Source: Alloboseaceae bacterium BT-24-1 (lineage in GTDB: Bacteria; Pseudomonadota; Alphaproteobacteria; Rhizobiales; Beijerinckiaceae). From it: a stretch of DNA of 64,000 bases. The notes below the pieces were generated by a model that ran no database searches, was not told where the DNA came from, and saw nothing but the letters and a program-made list of their open reading frames with translations. This document shows positions 1 through 9,172 of the stretch, in pieces. Position numbers and translations under genes: made by a program. The stretch is from NCBI GenBank assembly GCA_025846845.1, contig JAOYTL010000001.1, positions 806,001 to 870,000 on the forward strand. The letters are read 5' to 3'. The stretch's first letter is position 1. The number at the start of each line of letters is the position of its first letter.

Positions 1-1430
1 TCGTCCTCGAGCAGCGACTTCAGACCGCCCTGCGGCATCGAGAACGGGTTGTGCGAGAAGTCGACCTTCTTCTCGTCCTCGTTGTACTCGAACATCGGGA
101 AATCGACGATCCAGGCGAAAGCGAAGGCGTTCTCGTCGATCAGCCCGAGCTCGGAGCCGACCTTGTTCCGGGCACTGCCGGCGAACTTGTAGAACTTGTC
201 CGGATCGCCCGCGACGAAGAAGCAGGCGTCCCCGCCCTTCAGCTCCATCTGGGCGACGATGGCCGCGACGCGCTCGGGACCGATGTTGTTGGCGATCGGC
301 CCCTGCCCTTCGCCGTCCTCCTTGACCATCAAATAGCCGAGGCCGGGCTGGCCCTCGCCCTGGGCCCAGGAGTTCATCCGGTCGCAGAAGGCGCGCGAGC
401 CGCCGCCCGGCGCGGGAATCGCCCAGATGCGGTTCTTCTCGCCTTCGAGGATGCGGGCGAAGACCTTGAAGCCCGAACCGCGGAACTGCTCGGAGACGTC
501 CTGCATCTCGATCGGGTTGCGCAGATCGGGCTTGTCGGAGCCGTATTTGCGCAGCGCCTCGGCATAGGGGATGCGCGGCCAGTTCTTGGTGACGGACTTG
601 CCCTCGCCGAATTCCTCGAACACGCCGGCGATCACCGGCTCCATGGTGGCGAAGACGTCTTCCTGCTCGACGAAGCTCATCTCGACGTCGAGCTGGTAGA
701 ACTCGCCAGGCAGCCGGTCGGCGCGCGGATCCTCGTCGCGGAAGCAGGGCGCGATCTGGAAGTAGCGGTCGAAGCCCGCCATCATCAGGAGCTGCTTGTA
801 CTGCTGCGGCGCCTGCGGCAGGGCGTAGAACTTGCCCGGATGCAGGCGGCTCGGCACCAGGAAGTCGCGCGCGCCCTCAGGGCTCGACGCCGTCAGGATC
901 GGCGTCTGGAACTCGGAGAAGCCGGACGTCTGCATGCGCCGGCGCAGCGAGTCGATCACCTTGCCGCGCAGCACGATGTTGTTGTGCAGCTTCTCGCGGC
1001 GCAGGTCGAGGAAGCGATATTTGAGGCGGGTGTCCTCGGGATATTCGAGATCGCCGAAGACCGGCAGCGGCAGCTCCGCCGACGGCCCCAGCACTTCGAT
1101 CGCCGTGGCGAAGACCTCGACCGCGCCGGTGGCGAGGTTGGCGTTCTCGGTGCCGGCGAGGCGCGGCTTGACCTTGCCGTCGATGCGGATGACCCATTCG
1201 GCGCGCGCCTTCTCGGCATCGGCGAAGGCCGGCGAATCGGGATCGACCACGACCTGGGTCAGGCCGTAATGGTCGCGCAGATCGATGAACAGCACGCCGC
1301 CATGGTCGCGGATGCGATGGCACCAGCCGGACAGGCGCACGGAGGCGCCGATGTCGCTCTCGCGGAGCGCGCCGCAGGTGTGGGAACGGTAACGGTGCAG
1401 GGTCACGGGTTCAGCTTTCCGGGCGTCCAT
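1..1430 (-). CDS. aspS: aspartyl-tRNA synthetase, C-terminus cut by window edge
   Basis: Charges tRNA with aspartate in the cytoplasm. The reverse strand reads through 476 codons from an ATG at 1430 to the window edge, so the C-terminal part is missing. The N-terminus has the anticodon-binding OB fold (text like SGWCHRIRDHGGVLFIDLRD). The class II catalytic domain follows, with motif 2 visible in FQIAPCFRDEDPRADRLPGEF and a bacterial-type GAD insertion near residues 290-420. Because gatB lies in the same window, Asn-tRNA is probably made by transamidation and this enzyme may also charge tRNA-Asn; that is inference from family knowledge. It is divergent from rnd. The long forward-strand frame over the same bases is its shadow. 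Confidence 0.95.
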   Translation of the reverse strand, partial: MDARKAEPVTLHRYRSHTCGALRESDIGASVRLSGWCHRIRDHGGVLFIDLRDHYGLTQVVVDPDSPAFADAEKARAEWVIRIDGKVKPRLAGTENANLATGAVEVFATAIEVLGPSAELPLPVFGDLEYPEDTRLKYRFLDLRREKLHNNIVLRGKVIDSLRRRMQTSGFSEFQTPILTASSPEGARDFLVPSRLHPGKFYALPQAPQQYKQLLMMAGFDRYFQIAPCFRDEDPRADRLPGEFYQLDVEMSFVEQEDVFATMEPVIAGVFEEFGEGKSVTKNWPRIPYAEALRKYGSDKPDLRNPIEMQDVSEQFRGSGFKVFARILEGEKNRIWAIPAPGGGSRAFCDRMNSWAQGEGQPGLGYLMVKEDGEGQGPIANNIGPERVAAIVAQMELKGGDACFFVAGDPDKFYKFAGSARNKVGSELGLIDENAFAFAWIVDFPMFEYNEDEKKVDFSHNPFSMPQGGLKSLLED

Positions 1431-1541
1431 GCGGCCAGGATCGGGCACGCAAGCGATTTGGCGCCGTAACCACACGCGCGCGGCGCGGTTGTCAAGAACG
1501 CCCGCGACATGGCGCATCGTCATCTGCTAAGAGCGCCGGCC

Positions 1542-2681
1542 ATGAACCTGATCACCACGACCGAAGAGCTCGCTTCCGCCTGCTCCCGCCTCGCCGCGCA
1601 CCCCTTCGTCACCGTCGATACGGAGTTCCTGCGCGAGACGACCTATTACCCGAAGCTCTGCCTGGTCCAGATGGCCTCGCCGGACGAGGCCGTGATGGTC
1701 GACCCGCTGGCTGAGGGCCTCGATCTTGCGCCGCTCATGGCGCTGATGACCGATCAGAATGTGGTCAAGGTCTTCCATGCCGCCCGGCAGGACCTCGAAA
1801 TCGTCTGGATGCTCGGCCGCGTGCTGCCGACGCCGCTGTTCGACACCCAGGTCGCGGCCATGGTCTGCGGCTATGGCGACTCGGTCGGCTATGAGCAGCT
1901 GGTCAACGACCTCGCCAAGGCGCGCGTCGACAAATCCTCGCGCTTCACCGACTGGTCGCGCCGCCCGCTCAGCGAGGCACAGCTGACCTATGCCGAATCC
2001 GACGTCACCCATCTGCGCGACGTCTATCTGGCGCTGCAGGCCGATCTCGCCGCGAGCGGCCGCGAGAGCTGGGTCGCCGAGGAGATGGCGGTGCTCAACT
2101 CGCCGGGAACCTACGAGGTCAAGCCGGAGAACGCCTGGCAGCGGCTCAAGGGGCGCCTGCGCAAGCCGAAGGAGCTGGCCGTGCTGATGGAGCTCGCCGC
2201 CTGGCGCGAGCGCGAGGCGCAGCATCGCGACGTACCGCGCCAGCGCGTGCTCAAGGACGATGCGCTGATGGACATCGTCCAGCGCGCACCGCGCTCGGCC
2301 GAGGCGCTCGGCGAATTGCGCTCCGTGCCCAACGGCTTCGAGCGCTCACGCGCCGGCGGCGAGGTACTGGCTGCTGTCGAACGCGCCTTGGCGCTCGACC
2401 CGCATAGCCTGCCCCGGCTCGAGCGCGAGCGCGGCCGGCCGAGCAACGGCGCCGTACTCGATTTGCTCAAGGTGCTGCTCAAGGCGACCGCCGACACCGA
2501 ACGCGTGGCGCCGAAGATCATCGCCTCCAGCGACGATCTCGAGGAGATCGCCAGCAATGACGAGGCCGACGTGCCGGCCCTGAAGGGCTGGCGCCGCGAG
2601 CTTTTCGGCGAGAAGGCGCTGGCGCTGAAGAACGGCTCGCTGGCGCTGAGAATCGTGCGCGGACGGGTGACGGTCGGCTAA
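1542..2681 (+). CDS. rnd: ribonuclease D
   Basis: A 3'-5' exoribonuclease that trims tRNA precursors and other stable RNAs. The 379-residue protein has a DEDDy exonuclease domain: D26 and E28 in the VDTEF motif, D84 in HAARQD, and Y150 with D154 in YAESD. An HRDC RNA-binding domain follows from about residue 210. An in-frame ATG at 1509 would add 11 residues, but the sequence MNLITTTEEL at 1542 matches the usual family start and is preferred. It is divergent from aspS, which is a common alphaproteobacterial pairing. Confidence 0.93.
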   Translation: MNLITTTEELASACSRLAAHPFVTVDTEFLRETTYYPKLCLVQMASPDEAVMVDPLAEGLDLAPLMALMTDQNVVKVFHAARQDLEIVWMLGRVLPTPLFDTQVAAMVCGYGDSVGYEQLVNDLAKARVDKSSRFTDWSRRPLSEAQLTYAESDVTHLRDVYLALQADLAASGRESWVAEEMAVLNSPGTYEVKPENAWQRLKGRLRKPKELAVLMELAAWREREAQHRDVPRQRVLKDDALMDIVQRAPRSAEALGELRSVPNGFERSRAGGEVLAAVERALALDPHSLPRLERERGRPSNGAVLDLLKVLLKATADTERVAPKIIASSDDLEEIASNDEADVPALKGWRRELFGEKALALKNGSLALRIVRGRVTVG

Positions 2682-2793
2682 CGATCGCTAATGGGGCAGT
2701 CGTCCTCGGCTATTTCGGACATGGGGGTTGTCCGCCGCAGCCTCGGTGAGGTCTGCTGCCGCCGTCTGAGCGCTGACAGATTCCGGGGGCGAC

Positions 2794-3570
2794 GTGTTCA
2801 TCCTGTTCCATCAATTGCCGCTGGCGGCGATGTTCTTCGCCGTGCTGGCGCTCAGCGTCGCCGCCTGCTGGCTTCTGATCGGCCTCGTCCGCTTCGCCAT
2901 TCCACGTCTCGGCTACCGGCTGGACGAGCCGCTGCCGATCCGCGATTCGATCATCAACACCTGCGGGGGGCTGTTCGCACTGATTGTCGCCTTCTCCGCG
3001 GCCGGCATCTGGAACGATGCCGTTTCAGCGCGGACCGCAGTCCAGCGCGAGGCGGATGCGGTGGAGACGGCGCTGACGCTATCGGTGGTGCTGCCCGAGG
3101 AAACGCGGTCCGAGCTGACCAAAGGACTGCAGGACTATCTGCACGAGGTCGTCGCGGTCGACTGGCCAGCAATGGCCAAAAGCACGCCGCTCAACGATGC
3201 AATCTTCGATAAATCGGAAAAGCATCTGCTCGATGCGATCCAGCTGGTCTCCCGGCAGAATGCGGTGGCAGCCTACGCACCGCTGCTCAATCAGCTTCTC
3301 GAAATCCGCCACGCCCGGCTGGCGCGGCTGGCAGCCTCGGTGGCGGGCATCACCTGGGCGCAATGGTGCGCCATGTGGCTGATCTCGACGGCGACGATGC
3401 TCTCGATCATCATCTGCAACAGCCATGCTTTCCGCATGCAGATCGCGGCCGCGCACCTCTATGTGGTGGTGGTTTCGGCCGCCTATTTCGTCATCCTGGC
3501 GCATGACCGCCCGTTCATTGGCCGGATATCGATCCAGCCGACAGCATTTCAGGGCCTGATGCATCGATAG
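2794..3570 (+). CDS. DUF4239-like membrane protein
   Basis: A 258-residue integral membrane protein of unknown function, starting at GTG. Two hydrophobic segments lie at about residues 8-30 and 50-70. A soluble, charged middle stretch is followed by two more membrane segments near residues 185-205 and 215-235. The DSIINTCGGLFALIVAFSAA segment and the following RTAVQREADAVETA helix resemble the DUF4239/bestrophin-like family. It stands alone after rnd and is convergent with the NmrA-like gene. No catalytic residues are recognisable; a channel-like role is only a guess from the family. Confidence 0.7.
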   Translation: MFILFHQLPLAAMFFAVLALSVAACWLLIGLVRFAIPRLGYRLDEPLPIRDSIINTCGGLFALIVAFSAAGIWNDAVSARTAVQREADAVETALTLSVVLPEETRSELTKGLQDYLHEVVAVDWPAMAKSTPLNDAIFDKSEKHLLDAIQLVSRQNAVAAYAPLLNQLLEIRHARLARLAASVAGITWAQWCAMWLISTATMLSIIICNSHAFRMQIAAAHLYVVVVSAAYFVILAHDRPFIGRISIQPTAFQGLMHR

Positions 3571-3586
3571 GCGGCAGAGAGGCGGG

Positions 3587-4450
3587 CTATGCCTGCGTCG
3601 TGGATGTCGCGCGACGAAGGAAGTCCCGGAAGCTTTCTGGCTCGCGGCCCGTAAGGACGGCAAAATCGTCAGAGACCCGGCTGTAGCGGCCTTCAGCGAT
3701 CGAAGCGCACAGAGTGGAGAAGGCGCAAGGCCAGGGATCGTCAAGCTGCGCCGATGCCAGGGCACGGTATTCGTCGATGGCGCAGGGACGATGGCCGACC
3801 TGCCTCGCGACCGTTTCGCCGTAAGAGGCGGCGATCTCGTCGAAATCCAGCGCCCGATCTCCCGTCACCGTATGGATTCCGGGAGATTTTTCGGGATTGG
3901 CTGCGACCGCCGCGATGGCGGCTGCAACGTCGTCACGCGAGATCGGCGCGACCCGGCCGTCCCCTGTGGGCAGCACCAGTTCTCCCGAGGTTTGGCTTGG
4001 GGAAAGCCAATGGCCGAGAATGAACTCACAATACAGACCACATCTGAGGATGGTCGAAGGCACGGCGCAAGCCGCAAGGCGGCGCTCCGCGTCGCGGTAG
4101 ACAGGCGCGAAGTAGAACGGCGACTGATCGTCGACATCGACGATGCTGGTGAAGACAATGTGCCTTGCGCCGGCCGCAGCGGCCGCTTCGATGGCGTTGG
4201 CGTGATGGCGCATGACTGCGCTCGCGTCGCCGTCGCTCGATATGAGGACAATCTCATCGATGCCCACGAAGGCCCTCTTCAGGGCAGAGGCATCCTCGTA
4301 ATCGGCAACGCGCAGGTCGATTCCGGGTGGCAGGCGTTTGGCAGCGGTTTGGCGGTCCCGGACCATCGCGACCACATCGTGGCCGAGTGACGCCAGCCTG
4401 CCGACGACTGCGCGCCCGACATGGCCGGTCGCTCCCGTGACGAGGATCAT
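3587..4450 (-). CDS. NmrA-like NAD(P)-binding reductase
   Basis: An atypical short-chain dehydrogenase of the NmrA/azoreductase type, 287 residues. The N-terminal nucleotide-binding loop TGATGHVG (about residues 5-12) is clear, and the rest follows the one-domain Rossmann pattern without a YxxxK catalytic pair. A purine-rich GGAAGGG precedes the ATG at 4450, which fixes the start even though the open frame extends further upstream into ppx. Members act as redox sensors or quinone/NAD(P)H-dependent reductases; the substrate cannot be told. It lies 17 bases downstream of ppx on the same strand and could be read from the ppk-ppx transcript. Confidence 0.82.
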   Translation of the reverse strand: MILVTGATGHVGRAVVGRLASLGHDVVAMVRDRQTAAKRLPPGIDLRVADYEDASALKRAFVGIDEIVLISSDGDASAVMRHHANAIEAAAAAGARHIVFTSIVDVDDQSPFYFAPVYRDAERRLAACAVPSTILRCGLYCEFILGHWLSPSQTSGELVLPTGDGRVAPISRDDVAAAIAAVAANPEKSPGIHTVTGDRALDFDEIAASYGETVARQVGHRPCAIDEYRALASAQLDDPWPCAFSTLCASIAEGRYSRVSDDFAVLTGREPESFRDFLRRATSTTQA

Positions 4451-4467
4451 AGAGTGACCCTTCCCAC

Positions 4468-6030
4468 TCAGCGGATATCGACCTCGCGCCCGAGCAGTTT
4501 CGCGAGCTGCTTCAGCCGCCCCGTGACGCGCTCGCTCGCCAGCGACTTCAGATCGTCCGGCAGGCGCAGGACCAGGCGGCTGTCGACGCAAGTCAGCGGC
4601 GCCCGCGACAGGATGCCCGGCATGCCGGCCGAAATCAGATAGGCGACCCGGAAAGCCGCGGCGAGGATATGGATGCGTTCGAGCAGGCGCGTGGTCAGCA
4701 GCCGGCGCAGACCCTCGACCGCGGGCGCCGAGGCTTTCAGGCCGGCATAGCGATAGAACGCCGTCAGCGCGAGGAAGGCGCGGCCGGCATGATCGACGCC
4801 GCTGAACGAGGCATGGGCGATGACGTTGAGTGTCTGCTCGCCACGATAGTCGGGATGGGCTCGCCAGCCGATGTCGGACAGCAGGCAGGCGGCAAGCTGC
4901 AATCGCTGCAACGCAGGATCGTCACTCGGGTAGGCGCCGGCGATCAGCCGCTCGATCCACGCGATCAGATCGGCAGCATGGCGCGGATCGCGGGCACGCA
5001 GCCGGTTGTAGTCCTCGGCGCCGCGCAACAGCGCATCGGCGGAGCGCTCACCCTTGTCGAGTTGCTCGTGCAACAGGCCTTCGCGCACGCCATTGGCGGA
5101 GATCACGACGTTGCGCGGCCGGCCGCGCTTGATGATCTGGTCGAGCACCAGCGCGCCATAGGCGAGCAGCGGACGCCGGGCCGAGGAGACAGCCTCGATC
5201 GCTTCCAGCATCGAGGCGTCGGCACGCTCGACCAGGCGAACGAAGTCGCTCGCCTCGCGGGCCGGCACGATGTAGCCGTGCATGACGTTGAGCGGATAGC
5301 CCGACTGGCGCTGATGCAGGGTCGCGAGCGCGCGCCAGGTGCCGCCAACCGCGTAGAAATCGCGTCCGCGCATGGCGGCGAGCTGCGGGTGATGATCGAG
5401 ATCGTCGCGGACGATCTTCTCGGCCGCCTTCATCGAGTTCCCGGAGCGGTCGATCAGCGCGAGGCCGCCGAGCGGCAGGCTGATCCCCGCTCCGACCTTG
5501 TCACCGTCCACCGAGATGAGTTCGAGCGAGCCGCCGCCGAGGTCGCCGACGACGCCATGCGGCTGATCGAAGCCGGAAATCACGCCGAGCGCCGAGAGAT
5601 AGGCTTCGCGGTCGCCCGAGATCAGCTCGATCGGCTGGCCGACGGCCGCCTCGGCGCGCGTAATGAAGTCAGGACCGTTCTTGGCATAGCGGGCCGCCGC
5701 CGTGGCGATGACGCGCAGCTCGCCGACATGCATGGCCTCGCACAGGATGCGGAAGCGCACCAGCGCCGACAAAGCCTTGTCGATCGCATCCGCCGGCAGC
5801 ATGCCGGTTGACGCGACCTGCCGAGCCAAGCCCGCCATCTCCTTCTCGTTGAAGACCTGCGCGGGAGCCCGCGACAGGTTTTCGTAGACAACGAGACGGA
5901 CCGAGTTCGAGCCGATGTCGATGATCGCGACGGTGTCGCCGACGCTCAGCCGGCCCGGCGCCTGCTCAGGCCTTCTTGCTTGCGCGGCGGGAGAGGCTGC
6001 GCGGGCTCGAACTCGAGAGAGATTTTCCAC
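4468..6030 (-). CDS. ppx: exopolyphosphatase (Ppx/GppA family)
   Basis: Hydrolyses terminal phosphates from polyphosphate, or pppGpp in GppA-type members. The protein has 520 residues from a GTG start. The ASKHA phosphate-1 loop IDIGSNSVRL is at residues 37-46 and the phosphate-2 loop GDLGGGSLEL follows near residue 160. An HD-like C-terminal helical domain follows, giving the long Ppx form. The start lies 65 bases inside the 3' end of ppk, so the two opposing enzymes are translationally linked. No better start was found downstream of the ppk stop; the first 30 residues are low-complexity and may not all be real. Confidence 0.92.
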   Translation of the reverse strand: MENLSRVRARAASPAAQARRPEQAPGRLSVGDTVAIIDIGSNSVRLVVYENLSRAPAQVFNEKEMAGLARQVASTGMLPADAIDKALSALVRFRILCEAMHVGELRVIATAAARYAKNGPDFITRAEAAVGQPIELISGDREAYLSALGVISGFDQPHGVVGDLGGGSLELISVDGDKVGAGISLPLGGLALIDRSGNSMKAAEKIVRDDLDHHPQLAAMRGRDFYAVGGTWRALATLHQRQSGYPLNVMHGYIVPAREASDFVRLVERADASMLEAIEAVSSARRPLLAYGALVLDQIIKRGRPRNVVISANGVREGLLHEQLDKGERSADALLRGAEDYNRLRARDPRHAADLIAWIERLIAGAYPSDDPALQRLQLAACLLSDIGWRAHPDYRGEQTLNVIAHASFSGVDHAGRAFLALTAFYRYAGLKASAPAVEGLRRLLTTRLLERIHILAAAFRVAYLISAGMPGILSRAPLTCVDSRLVLRLPDDLKSLASERVTGRLKQLAKLLGREVDIR

Positions 6031-8218
6031 GACCAGACAGGCTCGGATTCGTCATGAAATACTTGTGGGCGTTGAACGACTCTTCGGCCGATGGCGGGAC
6101 AATGCGTCGCGAGCCGCCGTCGGGCAAGATGGTCCAGCTCTGTTCGTTGTCGAGAAAGTTCGCCAGCATGATCTGCTCAAGCATCTGCTGGTGGACCGTC
6201 GCGTTCAGAATCGGTGTCAGCGCCTCGACACGGCGGTCGAGATTGCGCGGCATCAGGTCGGCCGAGGAGATGTAGAGCTTGGCCTTCGCCGAGGGCATGC
6301 CGTGGCCGGCGCCGAAAGCGTAGACCCGGGTGTGCTCCAGGAAACGCCCGACGATCGACTTGACGCGGATATTGTCGGACAGGCCCGGCACGCCCGGCCT
6401 GAGGCAGCAGATGCCACGCACGACGAAGTCGATCTGCACGCCGGCCTGGCTGGCGTCGTAGAGCGCGTCGATGATCTCGGGGTCGACCAGCGAGTTGCAC
6501 TTGCCCCAGATCGCGCCCTTGCGGCCAGCCTTGGCATGCGCGACCTCCTCGGCGATGTCGTCGAGCAGGCGCTTCTTCAGATTGACCGGCGAGACGGCCA
6601 TGCGTTCCAGCTCGGCCGGCTCGGCATAGCCGGTGATGAAGTTGAAGATGCGGGCGACATCCTGCGCCATCACCGGGTCGGCGGTGAAGAAGGAGACGTC
6701 GGTGTAGATCCGCGCCGTGATCGGGTGATAGTTGCCGGTCGCGATATGGCAATAGGTCGCGAACTGACCGGCCTCGCGGCGCACCACCATCGACAGCTTG
6801 GCATGGGTCTTGAGTTCGATGAAGCCGTAGACGACCTGGACGCCGGCGCGCTCCAGATCCTTGGCCCAGCGGATGTTGGCTTCCTCGTCGAAGCGGGCCT
6901 TGAGCTCGACCAACGCCGTCACCGACTTGCCGGCCTCGGCGGCCTCGGCCAGCGCCTGGACGATCGGCGAGTTCGAGGAGGTGCGGTAGAGTGTCTGCTT
7001 GATCGCGACCACGTTGGGGTCGCGCGCCGCCTGCTGCAGGAACTGCACGACGACGTCGAAGCTCTCATAGGGGTGGTGGACGATCAGGTCCTTCTGGCGG
7101 ATGGCGGCGAAGCAGTCGCCGCCATGCTCGCGGATGCGCTCGGGAAATCGGGCGTTGTAGGGCTTGAACTTCAGGTCCGGCCGGTCGACGCCGACGAGCT
7201 GCGAGAGTTCGTTCAGGCCGATCATGCCCTCGACGACGACGATCTCGTCGGAATCGACCTTGAGTTCGCGGATGATCATGCTGCGCAGATGCGCCGGCAT
7301 GTCGGAATGGAGCTCGAGCCGGATGACGACGCCGCGGCGGCGCTGCTTCAGCATGGTCTCGAAGACGCGGACCAGGTCCTCCGCCTCCTCCTCGATATCG
7401 AGATCGGAGTCGCGGATGATGCGGAAAGAGCCGGTGCCCTTGACCTCGTAACCGGGGAAGAGCTTGCCGATGAAGAGCGCGACCAGATCCTCCAGCATGA
7501 TGAAGCGCTGGACACCCTCGCGGGCGAGATCGGGCAATTCGATGAAACGGTCGATCTTCACCGGCACGCGGATCAGCGCGTCGAGCGCGCGCCCGTCGCT
7601 GATGCGCTCGAGCGCCAGCGCGATGGTGAAGCCGAGATTTGGAATGAAGGGGAACGGGTGGGCCGGGTCGATCGCCAGCGGCGTCAGCACCGGGAAGACG
7701 TAATGCAGGAAGCGGTCTTCCAGCCAGATGCGGTCCTGCGCACCGATATCGGCCGGCCGCAGCAACACGATCCGGTTCGCCTCGAGATCGTGCTTGAGCT
7801 CGGTCCAGCGTGTCTGCTGGTCGCTCGTCAGAGCGTGAACGCCCTCGCCCAGCGCCAAAAGCTGCTCGGCCGGGCTCAGCCCGTCCTGGCTCGGCGTCAC
7901 CACGCCGGCCTTGAGCTGCTCGCGCAGGCCGGAGACGCGCACCATAAAGAACTCGTCGAGATTGTTCGCCGAGATCGAGAGGAAACGCAGCTGCTCGAGC
8001 AGCGGGTGGTTGCGGTTGGAGGCCTCCTCCATCACCCGCCGGTTGAACTGCAGCCAGGACAGCTCCCGGTTCATAAAGCGTTTCGGCGACTGCCGAAGCT
8101 CCTCGTCGAGATGCAGAACCGCTGCTGTCGGAGCCGGGGCCGCAGCCGCCTGGACCGGCGCTTCCGCCACATCTTGGGTCATTCGCTTCGCTCTCGCTGT
8201 CGATGCCGCTCGTGCCAC
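5966..8218 (-). CDS. ppk: polyphosphate kinase 1
   Basis: Makes polyphosphate reversibly from ATP at the inner membrane or cytosol. The protein is 750 residues from a GTG at 8218, which has AGGA six bases upstream; an ATG at 8182 (738 residues) is the alternative. The N domain begins with the family signature RELSWLQFNRRVMEEA. The two catalytic histidine regions are HAKLSMVVRR near residue 470 and HIATGNYHP near residue 490. It is transcribed with ppx and overlaps it by 65 bases. The window also holds hda nearby, as is usual in this lineage. Confidence 0.95.
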   Translation of the reverse strand: MARAASTARAKRMTQDVAEAPVQAAAAPAPTAAVLHLDEELRQSPKRFMNRELSWLQFNRRVMEEASNRNHPLLEQLRFLSISANNLDEFFMVRVSGLREQLKAGVVTPSQDGLSPAEQLLALGEGVHALTSDQQTRWTELKHDLEANRIVLLRPADIGAQDRIWLEDRFLHYVFPVLTPLAIDPAHPFPFIPNLGFTIALALERISDGRALDALIRVPVKIDRFIELPDLAREGVQRFIMLEDLVALFIGKLFPGYEVKGTGSFRIIRDSDLDIEEEAEDLVRVFETMLKQRRRGVVIRLELHSDMPAHLRSMIIRELKVDSDEIVVVEGMIGLNELSQLVGVDRPDLKFKPYNARFPERIREHGGDCFAAIRQKDLIVHHPYESFDVVVQFLQQAARDPNVVAIKQTLYRTSSNSPIVQALAEAAEAGKSVTALVELKARFDEEANIRWAKDLERAGVQVVYGFIELKTHAKLSMVVRREAGQFATYCHIATGNYHPITARIYTDVSFFTADPVMAQDVARIFNFITGYAEPAELERMAVSPVNLKKRLLDDIAEEVAHAKAGRKGAIWGKCNSLVDPEIIDALYDASQAGVQIDFVVRGICCLRPGVPGLSDNIRVKSIVGRFLEHTRVYAFGAGHGMPSAKAKLYISSADLMPRNLDRRVEALTPILNATVHQQMLEQIMLANFLDNEQSWTILPDGGSRRIVPPSAEESFNAHKYFMTNPSLSGRGKSLSSSSPRSLSRRASKKA

Positions 8219-8327
8219 TGCCGGTCCTGTAGCTGTGTTCTGTGTCGGTTTGCTTGCAGCCGCTGCGACCGCCCTTGCCTTGAAGCCACCGTAGCGTGAC
8301 GGTTCGATGACAGGCGAGGCCGAAACG

Positions 8328-9014
8328 TCATGAATGGCCCGGGTCTTCAGCCGGCTGGTTTTTCAGCAGCCCGACGAGGAAGAGGTCGAGAGAGCGCTCC
8401 ATCATCCTCTCCGCCTCGACCTCGGCGACGCCCCAGCTCGGAAACTGCCCGTCGATCAGCATGCGCGCCAGGCCATAGACCAACGCGCGACCGGTGATCT
8501 GGATCAGTTGCGGGTCATCGACGCGCAGCAGCCCGCGCCGCGCCGCCTCTTCGAGCAGCCTCACCATCTGCGCCTGGATCTCGGCATTGTCTGCCCCCAG
8601 CGACGCCGAACCGGCGAAATCGATCGCGCGGCGCGACGAGATGATCTCGAAATGCGTCGGATTGCGCCGGGCCCAGTCCAGGAAAGCCCTGCCGATCGCG
8701 CGGATACGCCGGATCGGGTGATCGCTGACTTCGCCTACCAGCGCCTTGGCGATCTCGGCCCGGAAACGGGCCATCGCCTCCTCTGCCACCGCGGTCATCA
8801 GCGCGACCTTGTCAGGAAAGTGCCGGAACGGCGCGGCGGGCGAGACACCAGCGCGGCGCGCCACCTCCCGGATGCTGACTGCTTCGAGCCCACCTTCGGC
8901 CGCTAGCTCCAAGGCCTGCGCGATCAGGACCTCACGCAGATTGCCGTGATGATAGGCCGAGGCGCTCGCCGCAGCCTTGCCCGCTTCCACCCGATTCGCC
9001 TTCGTCGTGCTCAT
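8328..9014 (-). CDS. TetR-family transcriptional regulator
   Basis: A 228-residue repressor-type protein. The N-terminal helix-turn-helix lies around residues 35-62 (IREVARRAGVSPAAPFRHF), after a short charged lead, and the C-terminal ligand domain is of the TetR_C WHG type. The start ATG at 9014 was chosen because the protein upstream of it runs through the operator palindromes. It is divergent from the membrane protein at 9173 with two palindromic sites between the genes, so autoregulation and control of the neighbour are likely. The ligand is unknown; a fatty acyl or redox-related signal would fit the desaturase downstream. Confidence 0.88.
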   Translation of the reverse strand: MSTTKANRVEAGKAAASASAYHHGNLREVLIAQALELAAEGGLEAVSIREVARRAGVSPAAPFRHFPDKVALMTAVAEEAMARFRAEIAKALVGEVSDHPIRRIRAIGRAFLDWARRNPTHFEIISSRRAIDFAGSASLGADNAEIQAQMVRLLEEAARRGLLRVDDPQLIQITGRALVYGLARMLIDGQFPSWGVAEVEAERMMERSLDLFLVGLLKNQPAEDPGHS

Positions 9015-9084
9015 CGCAGCGAGCCTAGACCAGTTTCCTGCCCCGCAGCAGACGGAAGGCCCGGCCTGCCTCTCATCACGATCA

Positions 9085-9101
9085 TGTAATCGTCGATTAC
9101 A
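9085..9101. promoter_or_regulatory. TetR operator site 1
   Basis: TGTAATCGTCGATTACA is a perfect 8-1-8 inverted repeat in the divergent tetR/membrane-protein promoter region. It is 71 bases upstream of the tetR ATG. It is the natural candidate for TetR dimer binding. Confidence 0.75.
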
Positions 9102-9126
9102 TTCCATTGCCACGCCGCCGCGGATA

Positions 9127-9143
9127 TGTAATCAGCGATTACA
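9127..9143. promoter_or_regulatory. TetR operator site 2
   Basis: TGTAATCAGCGATTACA repeats site 1 with one changed base in the left arm. The two centres are 42 bases apart, close to four helical turns, so both dimers would sit on the same DNA face. It is 30 bases upstream of the divergent start at 9173. Confidence 0.75.
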
Positions 9144-9172
9144 TTTTGTAGCCGACCGTGTAGGGATCGACA

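Noticed and set aside
51..1469. A 472-codon forward-strand frame
   Set aside because: It lies antisense to aspS, whose reverse-strand product is unmistakable; the forward product is low-complexity Arg/Ala/Glu-rich text.
5915..8299. A 794-codon forward frame over ppk/ppx
   Set aside because: It is the antisense shadow of the clear ppk and ppx genes.
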